Positions 35,888 through 46,434 of a stretch of 64,000 bases of DNA are shown here, in pieces (within the stretch, counting starts at the first letter, position 1; each line of letters starts with the position of its first letter). The position numbers were made by a program, and so were the translations under genes. Under the pieces are notes generated by a model. The model did not search any database. It saw only the letters and a list, made by a program, of their open reading frames with translations, and was not told the DNA's origin. Origin of the DNA: Vibrio gallaecicus (GTDB lineage: Bacteria; Pseudomonadota; Gammaproteobacteria; Enterobacterales; Vibrionaceae); contig NZ_AP025490.1 in assembly GCF_024347495.1 (NCBI RefSeq), positions 3,100,001-3,164,000 of the forward strand. The letters run 5' to 3'.

Positions 35888-37288
35888 ATGCCACATTCCA
35901 ACCACTTTGATGTGATCGTAATTGGTAGTGGTCCCGGAGGAGAAGGGGCAGCGATGGGATTAACCAAAGCCGGATTGAATGTCGCTATTATTGAAAAAGA
36001 AAGCAGTGTAGGTGGTGGTTGTACTCACTGGGGTACTATTCCGTCTAAGGCTCTCCGACACGCCGTTAGCCGTATTATCGAATTTAATAGTAACCCACTC
36101 TTCTGCGACAACAACACCAGTATTCATTCCACTTTTTCAAACATCTTAGGTCACGCTAAATCCGTTATCGATAAGCAAACTCGTTTACGCCAGGGGTTTT
36201 ATGACCGTAACCAGTGCACACTAGTCTTTGGTACGGCTCACTTTATTGATTCACATACCGTATCAGTCATGCAAAGTGACGGCACGGAAGAACATTACAG
36301 CGCCGACAGGTTTGTTATCGCAACAGGTTCGCGCCCTTACCAGCCAGATAACGTTGATTTCCTGCATGACCGTATCTACGACAGCGACTCAATCTTGTCT
36401 CTTAAGCATGACCCACAACACATCATCATTTACGGTGCTGGTGTTATCGGTTGTGAATACGCTTCAATTTTCCGCGGTTTAGGCGTGAAGACGGATCTTA
36501 TCAATACTCGTGACCGTCTGTTATCTTTCTTAGATAACGAAACTTCTGATGCATTGTCTTATCACTTTTGGAACAGTGGTGTCGTAATTCGTAACGATGA
36601 GACCTTTGAGAAAATTGAAGGTACGGATGATGGCGTGATCATCCACTTAGAATCAGGAAAAAAAATGCGTGCCGACTGCTTGCTGTACGCCAATGGTAGA
36701 ACGGGTAATACTGATAAACTAAACCTTGGAGCGGTTGGGCTAGAAGCTGATTCTCGTGGACAAGTAGCAATTAACAGCAATTACCAAACTTCTGTTGATC
36801 ATGTCTATGCAGTAGGTGACGTGATTGGTTACCCAAGCTTAGCCAGCGCAGCTTATGACCAAGGTCGATTTGTTGCACAAGCGATTATAAAAGGAAAGGC
36901 GGATAGACACTTAATTGAAGACATCCCAACCGGTATTTACACCATTCCTGAAATCAGTTCGGTTGGTAAAACTGAGCAAGAACTGACAGCCGCAAAAGTC
37001 CCTTACGAAGTTGGGCGTTCGTCATTTAAGCATCTCGCAAGAGCGCAAATTGCAGGGAAAGACATTGGCAGTTTAAAGATTCTCTTCCATCGTGAAACCA
37101 AAGAAATTCTAGGTATTCACGTATTTGGTGAAAGAGCCGCAGAGATTATTCATATCGGACAAGCCATCATGGAACAAAAAGGGGAAGCCAATACCATTGA
37201 GTATTTCGTTAACACCACGTTCAATTACCCAACCATGGCAGAAGCATATCGCGTGGCAGCTCTGAACGGTTTAAATCGCCTCTTCTAA
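35888..37288 (+). CDS. sthA: Soluble pyridine nucleotide transhydrogenase
   Basis: Flavoprotein that re-oxidises NADPH with NAD+, balancing the two pools in the cytoplasm. The 466 residues match E. coli SthA: FAD-binding [11 protein letters not shown] at 12-22, the modified active-site segment [10 protein letters not shown] (Cys45, with Thr50 in place of the second redox cysteine found in lipoamide dehydrogenases), NAD-binding [11 protein letters not shown] and the C-terminal dimer domain with [15 protein letters not shown] strong terminator follows. Confidence 0.97.
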   Translation: MPHSNHFDVIVIGSGPGGEGAAMGLTKAGLNVAIIEKESSVGGGCTHWGTIPSKALRHAVSRIIEFNSNPLFCDNNTSIHSTFSNILGHAKSVIDKQTRLRQGFYDRNQCTLVFGTAHFIDSHTVSVMQSDGTEEHYSADRFVIATGSRPYQPDNVDFLHDRIYDSDSILSLKHDPQHIIIYGAGVIGCEYASIFRGLGVKTDLINTRDRLLSFLDNETSDALSYHFWNSGVVIRNDETFEKIEGTDDGVIIHLESGKKMRADCLLYANGRTGNTDKLNLGAVGLEADSRGQVAINSNYQTSVDHVYAVGDVIGYPSLASAAYDQGRFVAQAIIKGKADRHLIEDIPTGIYTIPEISSVGKTEQELTAAKVPYEVGRSSFKHLARAQIAGKDIGSLKILFHRETKEILGIHVFGERAAEIIHIGQAIMEQKGEANTIEYFVNTTFNYPTMAEAYRVAALNGLNRLF

Positions 37289-37312
37289 CGCTCAATCATC
37301 TAACCTATACAA

Positions 37313-37343
37313 AAACAGCAAGCTAAATATGGCTTGCTGTTTT
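37313..37343 (+). terminator. Intrinsic terminator of sthA
   Basis: Eleven-base-pair stem AAACAGCAAGC/GCTTGCTGTTT (37313-37323 with 37332-37342) followed by TGTTT. Confidence 0.85.
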
Positions 37344-37382
37344 GTTTATGAATGATGGTAAGACGGTCAAAGGAAGTCGAGT

Positions 37383-38744
37383 TCAGGCAAGAAATTCCCC
37401 TCTTTTCCATTGTCGGATAAACAGCACTCCTAAGCCAATACCTCTCATCCCCATAAAGCTCAGCATCGCAAACCACAGCGCATGATTTTCAGCACCACTT
37501 GCCAAGTAAAACATAGCAAAGAATGAACAAGTCGCTACGAACATGCTATTACGCATGTCTTTTCCTTTGGTCGCCCCTACAAAAATACCATCCAATAAGA
37601 AGCACCACATAGAAACTAATGGCATCGCAATCAACCATGGTAGATAGGTGGAAGCCTCGGCTTTTACTTCTGGAATAGTAGTGATCATATTGATCAAATT
37701 AGATCCCATAACACCAAATACTAAGGTCAGTAAAATGCACGTAATGAGGCTCCAAAAGAAAGTTCCGACCAATGATTGCTTGAGTTCATGCTTACTCTTA
37801 GCACCCATGGCTTTTCCGACCATAGCTTCCATTGCGTAGGCAAAGCCATCCATCCCATAAGAGATCATCATCAAAAAGCTCATAAGTACCGCATTGGCTG
37901 CGACTACTTCATCTCCAAAGCTGGCACCTTGGAAAGTCATAAAGGTAAAAGTGGCTTGCAGGCACAAAGAACGAAGAAAAATGTCTCGGTTAAGTTTTAC
38001 AAAGCGCCCTAACCCTTCGGTCGTTTGTTCTAGTAATGAAGATAAAGACGGTAACTGTTTTCTGGTCCAAATACGCCACACGCAGATTAGGCCAAAAAAA
38101 AGCCCGGTGTAATCAGCAAGTACCGATGCAAGAGCTGCGCCTTCCACTTGCCAACCAAGACCAATCACGAATAACACATCAAATATAATATTCGTTAGGT
38201 TAGTAATAATGACCATCCACATCGGTGCTTTCGCATTCTGTGTTCCAAGCAGCCAACCTAAGATAACAAAATTCACTAATGAAGCTGGGGCGCTCCACGC
38301 TCTAATAGAAAAGTACTGCTGCCCGTAATGTTTAACTTCTTCACTTGCTTGGCTAAATGAAAATATTGCATCAGACACGACACCGTGTAGCAGTAAAAAT
38401 ACGCCAGCAAAGCCTAAAGCCATCATTACGCCTTGTACAAATACAAGGGCTAACTGCTTAGTATCATTCGCTCCAAAAGATTGAGCTGCCAACCCTGTTG
38501 TCGACATTCTTAGGAAACCAAGTAACCAAAAGGTCACACTGATCATTGTGCCGCCAAGAGCTACACCACCTAAGTACCAAGCATGCTCTAAGTGACCTAT
38601 CACAGCCGCATCCACCAGCCCAAGCAAAGGTACAGTGATATTGGATAGCACCATAGGAATCGCAAGCAACAACACCTTTTTGTGCATTGCTTGATCCAAT
38701 AAGATTTGAAGAATGGATTGGAATTGGGAATTAAATGACTTCAC
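37383..38744 (-). CDS. dinF: MATE-family transporter DinF
   Basis: A cation-coupled multidrug and toxin efflux type protein with twelve predicted membrane helices. It shares long blocks with E. coli DinF (PMVLSNITVPLLGLVDAAVIGHL, WYLGGVALG, FLRMSTTGLAAQ, LNRDIFLRSL, GMDGFAYAMEA, MWCFLLDGIFVGAT). In E. coli dinF follows lexA and is SOS-induced; here a methyltransferase gene intervenes. The start chosen is the GTG at 38744, five bases after AAGAGG; the in-frame ATG at 38687 and GTG at 38750 are alternatives. No SOS box is seen just upstream. Confidence 0.9.
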   Translation of the reverse strand: MKSFNSQFQSILQILLDQAMHKKVLLLAIPMVLSNITVPLLGLVDAAVIGHLEHAWYLGGVALGGTMISVTFWLLGFLRMSTTGLAAQSFGANDTKQLALVFVQGVMMALGFAGVFLLLHGVVSDAIFSFSQASEEVKHYGQQYFSIRAWSAPASLVNFVILGWLLGTQNAKAPMWMVIITNLTNIIFDVLFVIGLGWQVEGAALASVLADYTGLFFGLICVWRIWTRKQLPSLSSLLEQTTEGLGRFVKLNRDIFLRSLCLQATFTFMTFQGASFGDEVVAANAVLMSFLMMISYGMDGFAYAMEAMVGKAMGAKSKHELKQSLVGTFFWSLITCILLTLVFGVMGSNLINMITTIPEVKAEASTYLPWLIAMPLVSMWCFLLDGIFVGATKGKDMRNSMFVATCSFFAMFYLASGAENHALWFAMLSFMGMRGIGLGVLFIRQWKRGEFLA

Positions 38745-38866
38745 GAGCACCTCTTCTTAATGAGGTGATAGTCTAACCTAGCCCTATTTTATGAACTACT
38801 TTTAAGTCGGAGGAATAGCTGTCGTCCATGACTACATAGCTATATCTATTTAGCTTTTGAAGCAGA

Positions 38867-39715
38867 TTACCACTTCACTTGAATGAGCTGAGGCGTTAAG
38901 CGCGTTTTAAATTGAGAGAGCTTGCATAACCATCGTTGCCATAATTTCCAACGACTGCATTGCTGGTCGAGTGGAGAATATGATTTAACCGACTGAGCCC
39001 AAGGTAACCAGTTTAAAATACTGTCTACTGGTGAAGCTAAACCATGAGCATACTGACCAGCCCCAAGCTTTTGCCCCAATGTCGTCGAACTTTTATCACC
39101 AGCGAGTACTAAACATGCTTCAGCATGAACAAAGTGGCGACCTAAATTCTGTATAAAGTGCGCCGCTTGCTGATCATTACAATCAAGTAGTGCATGCTCA
39201 CACACAATCATAACGGGTGATTGCTCTGGAATATTAAGATGATCGAGCCAACTAATATCTTCCACTGAACCACATTCTAATTGGTAACGTTCATTCTTAT
39301 GAAACAGACGTTGTCGCCATACTAGATTTTCGGTGACATCCAACTCAACCCAATGACAACGGCCATTATCAATTCGATAAAAGCGAGTATCGAGCCCTGC
39401 ACCTACATTAATTATCCATGCATCAGGATGTTGGGAAATAAAATGACGAACTTGAAGATCGCACAGCTGAGTTAAAGTAGCATGAAGGAGTTGCTGTTGA
39501 TCTACATCACCCGATAAACACTCAGGCGCGAGCTTGCAACGAGTGCAGGCTTGAGCCGCAATAGGATCATATACGAGACCATTATCGACTAAGCTTTCAC
39601 GGCTACGAAACCAAAGAGGTTGCACTAAGCTAACAGGAACTTGAAATTCTTGCTTAGACGATTTCTTCGCTGTTGGTCGGGGTAAGTCGGGTTTCGTTGG
39701 GCGGGGCATCATCAT
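38867..39715 (-). CDS. SAM-dependent methyltransferase of the leucine carboxyl methyltransferase-like family, cysteine-containing
   Basis: A 282-residue protein. The SAM-binding motif NVGAGLDTRFYR starts at 103 and is followed by VELDVTENLVWRQ and VCEHALLDC, the pattern of class I methyltransferases of the LCM/PF04072 type. A CxxCx5C cluster (Cys57, Cys60, Cys66) just before it could bind a metal. The substrate is unknown. AAGGAAG lies immediately before three consecutive ATG codons; the third (39709) has the best spacing. Two Fur-like sequences lie upstream, so iron regulation is likely. It sits between lexA and dinF. Confidence 0.8.
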   Translation of the reverse strand: MMMPRPTKPDLPRPTAKKSSKQEFQVPVSLVQPLWFRSRESLVDNGLVYDPIAAQACTRCKLAPECLSGDVDQQQLLHATLTQLCDLQVRHFISQHPDAWIINVGAGLDTRFYRIDNGRCHWVELDVTENLVWRQRLFHKNERYQLECGSVEDISWLDHLNIPEQSPVMIVCEHALLDCNDQQAAHFIQNLGRHFVHAEACLVLAGDKSSTTLGQKLGAGQYAHGLASPVDSILNWLPWAQSVKSYSPLDQQCSRWKLWQRWLCKLSQFKTRLTPQLIQVKW

Positions 39716-39741
39716 CTTCCTTATGTCACCATAGAGAAGAT

Positions 39742-39793
39742 GATAATGAATATCAATTACAACATCAAGCTATTGAGAATGAATATCAGTATC
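39742..39793 (-). promoter_or_regulatory. Two Fur-box-like sites upstream of the methyltransferase
   Basis: Two 19-bp sequences, at 39742-39760 (GATAATGAATATCAATTAC) and 39775-39793 (GAGAATGAATATCAGTATC), match the classical 19-bp Fur box at about 14 and 15 positions by my count. They lie 25-80 bp upstream of the gene, where a repressor would act. Confidence 0.65.
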
Positions 39794-39838
39794 ATAATTG
39801 ATGATTACTAATGAGTTGTTGCTCAAAGCGTACTCTGA

Positions 39839-40459
39839 TTACATCCAATCAGTATTACGGATAATACCAACAGCCAACCCTTCAATCGCTAAGTGCTGAG
39901 ACTCAAGATCAACTTGAATGGGTGAAAATTCTTCGTTTTCAGCATGCAGTAACACCGTTGAGCCTTTGCGCTCTAAGCGTTTAACGGTTACGTCATCATC
40001 AACACGAGCTACGACAACTTGACCATCACGAACATCTTGTGTTTTATGCACGGCAAGTAAGTCACCATCCATAATACCGATGTCTTTCATGCTTTCGCCA
40101 TTTACACGAAGTAAGAAATCCGCTTGAGGCTTAAACATGCCAGGGTCAACTTGGTAGTGCATCTCAACATGCTCTTGCGCAAGAATTGGCTCACCAGCGG
40201 CAACTTGACCAATCAAGGGCAGCCCTTGATCATCATTAGCTGCATCTTCAAGTAGGATGCGAATACCGCGAGAGGCTCCCGGGATAATCTCAATGGCTTC
40301 TTTGCGAGCAAGCGCTTTTAAATGTTCTTCTGCTGCATTAGCAGAACGGAAGCCAAGTTCACGAGCAATTTCTGCACGCGTTGGTGGCATACCGCAGTCT
40401 TCAATTTTATTCTTAATAAGATTGAACACTTCTTGTTGTCGGGGCGTTAACGGCTTCAT
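39839..40459 (-). CDS. lexA: LexA repressor, SOS regulator
   Basis: Represses DNA-damage genes and self-cleaves when stimulated by RecA filaments. The 206 residues have an N-terminal winged HTH ([26 protein letters not shown]), the cleavage site Ala88-Gly89 in QVAAGEP, the nucleophile Ser123 in GESMKD and the base Lys160 in TVKRL. The length is close to E. coli LexA (202 aa). Two SOS boxes immediately upstream indicate autoregulation. Confidence 0.98.
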   Translation of the reverse strand: MKPLTPRQQEVFNLIKNKIEDCGMPPTRAEIARELGFRSANAAEEHLKALARKEAIEIIPGASRGIRILLEDAANDDQGLPLIGQVAAGEPILAQEHVEMHYQVDPGMFKPQADFLLRVNGESMKDIGIMDGDLLAVHKTQDVRDGQVVVARVDDDVTVKRLERKGSTVLLHAENEEFSPIQVDLESQHLAIEGLAVGIIRNTDWM

Positions 40460-40466
40460 GAGTCAC

Positions 40467-40502
40467 CTGTCTTTTTATACAGTTAACTGTGAGTATATCC
40501 AG
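40467..40502 (-). promoter_or_regulatory. Two SOS boxes of lexA
   Basis: CTGT-N8-ACAG at 40467-40482 matches the LexA half-sites exactly. A second box at 40487-40502 (CTGT-N8-CCAG) has one half-site mismatch. E. coli lexA also carries two adjacent boxes. Confidence 0.85.
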
Positions 40503-40915
40503 TGAGTGAGTAAAAGCAAAGCAATTGGTTGTTTTTAATTCATTTTAAATAATTCTTAACCAACCCAAGAGAGGTAACGCGTGAAAACTCATGAAAATAT
40601 TCACTAAATAATGCCCACCTCCCTAACTGCTATAAGAATAAACACCAGCTTGTTTGAATTTCCTTTGCAGATCACTAATGAATCTCCACCTATAATCAAT
40701 CAGGTGATGAATGATTTTGATTAAACTTAACGCCAACATGACTAATTCCAGTAAAAGGTTCGACCAGTTTCTGGTATTCTTGCTCCGCTTAAAATTTGCG
40801 CCTAGGCCTATCTCCATTTCACCTTTGGTTTTTACCTTCTACAGTTTGAAATAGAGATGCGCTTAAGCATTGCTACATAACTATTGTTCCCTAACTTTTG
40901 AGGCAGAGAACCTTT
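40503..40915. other. lexA-plsB intergenic region
   Basis: About 410 bp with no supported gene on either strand. E. coli has dgkA in this interval, but no frame here resembles DgkA. The plsB promoter must lie in the right-hand part; no box is convincing. Confidence 0.5.
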
Positions 40916-43357
40916 ATGTCTTCTGGACAATCTTTTTCACGTTCATTAATGAAACTTCCTTTATCGGTATTAGTAAAAGGGACATCTATTCCTTCTAACC
41001 CGATTGAAGAGCTGAACATTGATGTAAATAAACCGATTGTGTATGCCTTACCTTTCCGTTCAAGCGTCGACTTACTGACTCTACAAAAACACGCACTTGA
41101 ATTAGGCTTACCTGACCCACTTAGCCCATTAGAGCTAAATGGTAAAACACTGCAACGCTATGTGTTTATCTCATCACGTCCAACACTGCTGAAAAATGAT
41201 GAGTACGTACCGACCTCGTCTATTGAACTGTTTAGTGAGTTACTAAAGCAGCACGGTGAAGATACAGAGCTAGATATTCAAGTCATCCCCGCCACCGTGC
41301 TTTGGGGTAGAAAACCTGGTAAAGAGAACAAGCAAAAGCCGTATTTACAGGCAATGAATGGTCCTGAAAAAGCCAAAGCTGTACTGCTTGCAGGTAGAGA
41401 TTGTTTGGTTCGTTTCAGCCCAGTCGTTTCCTTGCGCTATATGGCTGACTCTCACGGCACGGACACATCAATTGCACACAAATTAGCACGTGTCGCGCGT
41501 ATTCACTTTTCTCGTCAAAAGCTTGCAGCTTCAGGTCCTAACCTTCCTAGCCGCCAAGCGTTGTTTGATCGCCTCTTAAAATCAGAAGCCATCAAAAAAG
41601 CAATTGAAGACGAAGCAAAATCGAAAAACATCTCGATTGAGAAAGCGAACAAAGAAGCGCAAGACATCATGGATGAAATTGCAGCTGACTTTTCTTATTC
41701 GTTAATCAAGCGCGGTGAAAAATTACTGGGTTGGCTTTGGAATAAACTGTATCAAGGCTTACACATTAACAATGCATCAACGGTTCGTAAGCTTGCTCAA
41801 GATGGTCATGAAATTGTGTATGTGCCGTGTCACCGTAGCCACATGGACTATTTACTGCTTTCTTACGTCTTGTATCACGAAGGTATGGTTCCTCCGCATA
41901 TTGCTGCAGGTATTAACCTTAACTTCTTCCCTGCAGGTCCGATTTTCCGCCGTGGCGGCGCTTTCTTTATTCGCCGTAGCTTTAAAGGGAATAAACTTTA
42001 CTCAACCATTTTCCGCGAATATTTAGCGGAACTGTTCACTAAAGGCTATTCCGTTGAATACTTCAGTGAAGGTGGTCGTTCACGCACGGGTCGTTTACTG
42101 CAAGCTAAAACAGGCATGTTAGCCATGACTATTCAGGCAATGTTACGAGGGTTAGATCGCCCAGTAACCTTAGTGCCAGTCTATATTGGTTATGAGCATG
42201 TGATGGAAGTAAGCACTTACGCAAAAGAATTACGAGGAAAACGCAAAGAGAAAGAAAATGCGAGCCTAGTAATTCGTACCCTTCGTAAGCTAAGAAACTT
42301 TGGGCAAGGCTATGTAAACTTTGGTGAGCCAATTCCACTTAACCAATACTTAAATGAACATGCTCCGGAGTGGACTCAAGATATCGATCCTATGGGCGCA
42401 AACAAACCACAATGGATGACGCCTGTTGTGAATGACCTAGCAACAAAAATGATGACACACATTAATGATGCAGCAGCGACTAACGCACTGACATTATGTG
42501 CGACCGCTTTGCTTGCTTCTCGTCAGCGTGCATTGTCACGTGATTCTCTTGTCTCCCAAATTGAGTGTTATTTATCTATCCTGAAAAATGTGCCTTACTC
42601 GTCGACTTACACCATCCCAACAGATAGTGCAGAAGACTTGGTAAAACACGCTGAATCGTTAGATAAATTCTTAATTGAATCAGACTCTATGGGCGATATT
42701 ATTTCTTTAGACCGTCACCAATCCATTTTGATGACTTACTATCGCAATAACATCATCCACTTATTTGCTCTGCCTTCTTTGATTGCGCAGATGCTCATTC
42801 GCCAGCGCAGTTTATCTATCGATACTATCCAGAAGAACATCGCAACTCTCTATCCATTCCTTAAGAAAGAGCTGTTCTTAAGTTATGAAGAAAACAAACT
42901 GGATTCTGTTGTAGCGGACATTATCGCCGAGCTGGCTCAACAAGGGATGATTGTTGTCGAAGAAAACGAAATCACGATCAACCAATCCAATAGCCAACCT
43001 TTGATGCTATTAGGTCGCACAATTTCGGAAACTTTGCAGCGTTACTCAATTGCGCTTAACTTGCTGGTTCAAACACCAGAACTAGACAAAGCTGAATTGG
43101 AACAAAAGAGCCAAGACATTGCACAGCGCCTAGGTCGCCTCCATGGTATCAATGCTCCAGAGTTCTTTGATAAAGGCGTCTTTGCTGCAATGTTCACGAC
43201 ACTGAAACAGCAACAATATCTAGATGAAGATGGTAACTGCGACTTAGAGAAAACGAAGCCGTTTGCCTACCTACTCTACTCCATGCTTTACCCAGAAGTT
43301 CGTTTAACGATTCAAGAAAGTATTCACCAAGCTGAAATTGCTAGTGAAAATGAATAG
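40916..43357 (+). CDS. plsB: Glycerol-3-phosphate 1-O-acyltransferase
   Basis: Inner-membrane enzyme that adds the first acyl chain to glycerol 3-phosphate, beginning phospholipid synthesis. 813 residues from the chosen ATG (E. coli 807). The catalytic HRSHMD motif has His306 and Asp311, followed by [31 protein letters not shown] and EGGRSRTGR, all family motifs. A TTG 18 bp upstream keeps the frame open but is less likely than this ATG, which has AGAGAA ahead of it. It is convergent with ubiA across a bidirectional terminator. Confidence 0.97.
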   Translation: MSSGQSFSRSLMKLPLSVLVKGTSIPSNPIEELNIDVNKPIVYALPFRSSVDLLTLQKHALELGLPDPLSPLELNGKTLQRYVFISSRPTLLKNDEYVPTSSIELFSELLKQHGEDTELDIQVIPATVLWGRKPGKENKQKPYLQAMNGPEKAKAVLLAGRDCLVRFSPVVSLRYMADSHGTDTSIAHKLARVARIHFSRQKLAASGPNLPSRQALFDRLLKSEAIKKAIEDEAKSKNISIEKANKEAQDIMDEIAADFSYSLIKRGEKLLGWLWNKLYQGLHINNASTVRKLAQDGHEIVYVPCHRSHMDYLLLSYVLYHEGMVPPHIAAGINLNFFPAGPIFRRGGAFFIRRSFKGNKLYSTIFREYLAELFTKGYSVEYFSEGGRSRTGRLLQAKTGMLAMTIQAMLRGLDRPVTLVPVYIGYEHVMEVSTYAKELRGKRKEKENASLVIRTLRKLRNFGQGYVNFGEPIPLNQYLNEHAPEWTQDIDPMGANKPQWMTPVVNDLATKMMTHINDAAATNALTLCATALLASRQRALSRDSLVSQIECYLSILKNVPYSSTYTIPTDSAEDLVKHAESLDKFLIESDSMGDIISLDRHQSILMTYYRNNIIHLFALPSLIAQMLIRQRSLSIDTIQKNIATLYPFLKKELFLSYEENKLDSVVADIIAELAQQGMIVVEENEITINQSNSQPLMLLGRTISETLQRYSIALNLLVQTPELDKAELEQKSQDIAQRLGRLHGINAPEFFDKGVFAAMFTTLKQQQYLDEDGNCDLEKTKPFAYLLYSMLYPEVRLTIQESIHQAEIASENE

Positions 43358-43379
43358 CGTTAGGTAATCAGTAATAATA

Positions 43380-43407
43380 AAAAAGGCATCCTATTGGATG
43401 CCTTTTT
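43380..43407. terminator. Bidirectional terminator between plsB and ubiA
   Basis: Perfect 12-bp stem AAAAAGGCATCC/GGATGCCTTTTT (43380-43391 with 43396-43407), loop TATT. Confidence 0.92.
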
Positions 43408-43480
43408 ATTCCTAATATGCTCAAGTTACTTCAAATAACGGGCTAAAACTTAATCTAACCTGTTACCTAAGTCAGCATAG

Positions 43481-44335
43481 CTACCAGAATGCCACCAGCA
43501 AGCCAGCTGTGATTGCCATACCTACATAGTTATTATTTAAGAATGCCTGAAAACATAAATCTCTATCACGATGGCGCATTAAATGTTGCTGATAAACAAA
43601 CAAGCTACCGACTACCAATAAGCTCCAGTAAAAACTGTCACCTAACTGGTAATGCATACCTAAAGCAATCAACATCGCTAGAGTAATTAACTGAAGTAAA
43701 CCTATGGTTAGCTTGTCAAAGCGACCGAATAAAATAGCTGTCGATTTGATACCAATCTTTAAATCATCATCCCTATCCACCATTGCATACTGCGTGTCAT
43801 AAGCGATCGTCCATAGAGCATTGATCGCAAAAATAAACCACACAATACTAGGTAGCTCATTGGTTTGGGCCGCCCAAGCCATTGGTATTGCCCAGCTAAA
43901 AGCAAGCCCAAGGAATAATTGAGGAAGATGAGTAAAACGCTTCATGAATGGGTAAATAAATGCCAATCCAATTCCCGCGAAAGAAAGCTTCACGGTTAAT
44001 GGATTCATTGTCAGCACAAGCAAAAATGAAACCACCGCAAGGAAAAGGAATAACCCAATAGCTTCTTTACTCGTGACTACGCCTGATGGCAAAGGTCGGT
44101 TTTTGGTTCGCTTAACGTGACCATCTACTTTACGATCAGCAAAGTCATTGATAACACACCCAGCCGAGCGCATTAAAAACACGCCTAAGATAAACACAAT
44201 CAGTACATTTATGCTTGGCATGCCTTCCGCGGCGATAACCAATGCCCATAAGGTTGGCCATAACAACAATAACGTACCAATTGGGCGATCCATTCGCGTT
44301 AATTGCCAATACGCTTTCGCTTTGGTGGCAAGCAT
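43481..44335 (-). CDS. ubiA: 4-hydroxybenzoate polyprenyltransferase
   Basis: Integral membrane prenyltransferase attaching the polyprenyl tail to 4-hydroxybenzoate in ubiquinone synthesis. 284 residues with about eight or nine helices. The two Asp-rich motifs that bind prenyl pyrophosphate through Mg are present: NDFADRKVD at 63-71 and [13 protein letters not shown] at 179-191. It begins directly after the ubiC stop, so the two are one operon, as in E. coli ubiCA next to plsB. Confidence 0.97.
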   Translation of the reverse strand: MLATKAKAYWQLTRMDRPIGTLLLLWPTLWALVIAAEGMPSINVLIVFILGVFLMRSAGCVINDFADRKVDGHVKRTKNRPLPSGVVTSKEAIGLFLFLAVVSFLLVLTMNPLTVKLSFAGIGLAFIYPFMKRFTHLPQLFLGLAFSWAIPMAWAAQTNELPSIVWFIFAINALWTIAYDTQYAMVDRDDDLKIGIKSTAILFGRFDKLTIGLLQLITLAMLIALGMHYQLGDSFYWSLLVVGSLFVYQQHLMRHRDRDLCFQAFLNNNYVGMAITAGLLVAFW

Positions 44336-44887
44336 TTACACATTCTCCTTGGCGTAAATTGGTGATTCAGGTAAGAAAAGTTCAGCGACAAGCATAGGCT
44401 TATGGTTCATCCATAAGCGAGAACGGCGAGCTAATAAGCAAACACCGTCCATTTCCACCCAACCGACTTGCAAAGCATCTCTTTTAACATTTTCAGCGCT
44501 AAATACTGTTAGACCTAAAGGGATGTTGCCCTGCTGGGAAAGATCATAGCTCTGATCTTCTAGGGTGATACGTGGAATTAACGTTCGCCCGATCACCCAC
44601 TCGACATCATTACCTTGTAAAATCACTTTACGTAGCAAACAATCTGAAGAGGAAAGCAGAGTTTCTTCATCTTCTTTCAAAAGCGAACTTTCAATAACTT
44701 GGTTGTGTAGCAGCTCAACTGACAGGTGTTGGCAATGCTTCTCAAGTAAACGAGAAAGCGACCCTTGCTCCATAAGCCACCGCTGTGCAGTTTTGCTTGG
44801 AAAAGCGAATGTTTCGGTATTTTGCCAATCGACATTCATTAACAAATTCAGATAGAGCGGTATTGACTGATTCATACTAGTATTCAA
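44336..44887 (-). CDS. ubiC: Chorismate pyruvate-lyase
   Basis: Splits chorismate to 4-hydroxybenzoate and pyruvate, the first step of ubiquinone ring synthesis. The 183-residue protein has the UbiC blocks WLMEQGSLSRLL, REVxLQG-like RKVILQGNDVEWVIGRTLIP (with the conserved Arg in GRTL) and CLLARRSRLW. The ATG at 44887 could be replaced by one four codons on. It abuts ubiA downstream. Confidence 0.94.
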   Translation of the reverse strand: MNTSMNQSIPLYLNLLMNVDWQNTETFAFPSKTAQRWLMEQGSLSRLLEKHCQHLSVELLHNQVIESSLLKEDEETLLSSSDCLLRKVILQGNDVEWVIGRTLIPRITLEDQSYDLSQQGNIPLGLTVFSAENVKRDALQVGWVEMDGVCLLARRSRLWMNHKPMLVAELFLPESPIYAKENV

Positions 44888-45036
44888 TAAGTGGCTTTAC
44901 GCGTACAATAAACCTGCAACTAATGACCACAATTAACCATCAGCTATGTTATAAACGTATTTAGATTTAGACCGTTCATTGTAACAAGACAAACGCGTTT
45001 CGAATATCGCGATTAAACTAAAGAAAAGTCAGAAAT

Positions 45037-45447
45037 ATGCACAAACGTTATGTAACCCAAATAATTCTCGCGATTAGCCTACTTTTTTCGGTACCAAGCT
45101 TTGCAGAAGAAGAAAATGCAACGCCTCAACTTGCATACTTTACGCTTGAGCCGGATCTAACGACTAATTTCCATACAAAAGGTAAGAAGCTTGGCTACAT
45201 TCAAGTTCGTATCGATATCATGGTTGCGAATAGCATCGACCTTGAGTTAATTGAATTGCACCAGCCTTTAATCAGAGATGCTGTGATTGAGCTCCTTGGT
45301 AAGCAAAGCGAAGACACTATCAAGTCTCTTTCTGGTCGTGAAGACTTAAGAAAAACTTTAGTCAACCATTTGAACAAAATTCTGCTGCCAGAAACCGGCA
45401 AAACGGTGATTGCAGATTTACTGTTTACTAAATATTTGTATCAATAA
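45037..45447 (+). CDS. FliL-related periplasmic protein
   Basis: A 136-residue protein with a signal peptide (about 1-23, ending SFAEEE). The remainder resembles the periplasmic domain of FliL: YFTLEPDLTTNF, GYIQVRIDIMV, then HQPLIRDAVIELLGKQSEDTIKSLSGREDLRKTL and a final LFTKYLYQ. Unlike true FliL it has no retained membrane anchor if the signal is cleaved, and it lies away from flagellar genes. A role in flagellar stator or envelope function is possible but unproven. It is divergent from ubiC. Confidence 0.85.
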   Translation: MHKRYVTQIILAISLLFSVPSFAEEENATPQLAYFTLEPDLTTNFHTKGKKLGYIQVRIDIMVANSIDLELIELHQPLIRDAVIELLGKQSEDTIKSLSGREDLRKTLVNHLNKILLPETGKTVIADLLFTKYLYQ

Positions 45448-45458
45448 ATTTCATACAT

Positions 45459-45486
45459 AAAAAAGCGGCTTTCAAGCCGCTTTTTT
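45459..45486. terminator. Terminator after the FliL-related gene
   Basis: Stem AGCGGCT/AGCCGCT flanked by A6 and T6 runs (45459-45486), 12 bp after the stop. The A/T flanks could let it work in both directions. Confidence 0.9.
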
Positions 45487-45572
45487 ATTACTGGTTTATC
45501 GTAAAAATAGGTTGCTCAGTGACGTCAACAATCGAGCTCCGACCATAAAAACGAAAACTATCTATACATAAT

Positions 45573-46412
45573 CTATGAACGGCGCTGAACCGTTTTAGCA
45601 GCATCCAACCAACCAAGTGCAATGCCCGAAGCCAAACCGGCTAAATGAGCCGTATTCGCTATCGCCATAAATGGTTGAACATAGCCCAATGCCAACCAAA
45701 TAAGCATAAAGCCAACAACCTGCTTTTGAATACCTAAGCCTAATTGTGGTGCTCTAACACTCAATACCCATAAGTAACCGACCAGAGCATAAACAACCCC
45801 AGACAAACCACCAAAGTTAGCCCCTTCTATCCAATACTGACCTGCGCCAGATAAAGCTGAAGAAACAACAAAGATTTGCAGAAGTTTTAATCCACCAAGC
45901 TTCTTCTCGATGTCTCCACCTAACTGCCACCACCACAAAATATTAAAAGCGATGTGAATAGCAGAGAAATGAAGTACAGCATGACTGAGCCAGCGCCATA
46001 GCTGCCACTGCTGCCCTTCAACAGCAGGGAAATGCAAAGCAGAAAAAATTTCGCTTCCAAAACCTACCTGTTGTAATGCAAAAATGACAATACACACAAC
46101 CATTAAGCTCAAAGTTACTGGTCCAGCTTTCGCTTTGATCATGCTGATAAAACTAGGAGTACGATAATGCAGTTTATTCTTGCGAGTTTCTGCCATATTC
46201 CAAGATGCCGCTTGATAACGAGCATGAGTGGGTTCGGCAAGAAAACGTTGTAGCTCGGATTCAGCTTCAATTTGATATTGATTATCTGTTAGCCATAGAG
46301 CGAACTTCCCCTCTCCATCAGGAGCCAATTGGATTGGGATGCGGCGAGAGTCCATATAATCAATAAATGCTTGAGCAAGTCTTGGGTTGTCTATTGCTAT
46401 TAATCGAATCAT
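45573..46412 (-). CDS. glpG: Rhomboid intramembrane serine protease GlpG
   Basis: Cleaves transmembrane proteins within the bilayer. The 279 residues comprise a cytoplasmic domain (about 1-95) and six membrane helices. The catalytic Ser204 is in GGLSG, His256 is in NTAHLAGLASG, and the HIAFNILWWW motif precedes them as in E. coli. It is downstream of glpE by 22 bp, forming a glpEG operon; no glpR follows, in contrast to E. coli. Confidence 0.95.
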   Translation of the reverse strand: MIRLIAIDNPRLAQAFIDYMDSRRIPIQLAPDGEGKFALWLTDNQYQIEAESELQRFLAEPTHARYQAASWNMAETRKNKLHYRTPSFISMIKAKAGPVTLSLMVVCIVIFALQQVGFGSEIFSALHFPAVEGQQWQLWRWLSHAVLHFSAIHIAFNILWWWQLGGDIEKKLGGLKLLQIFVVSSALSGAGQYWIEGANFGGLSGVVYALVGYLWVLSVRAPQLGLGIQKQVVGFMLIWLALGYVQPFMAIANTAHLAGLASGIALGWLDAAKTVQRRS

Positions 46413-46434
46413 ATTTTCTCTCGCTTGCGGCTTT

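Noticed and set aside
40623..40817. 64-codon minus-strand frame in the lexA-plsB gap as a DgkA remnant
   Set aside because: The sequence has no DgkA motif and no ribosome site.
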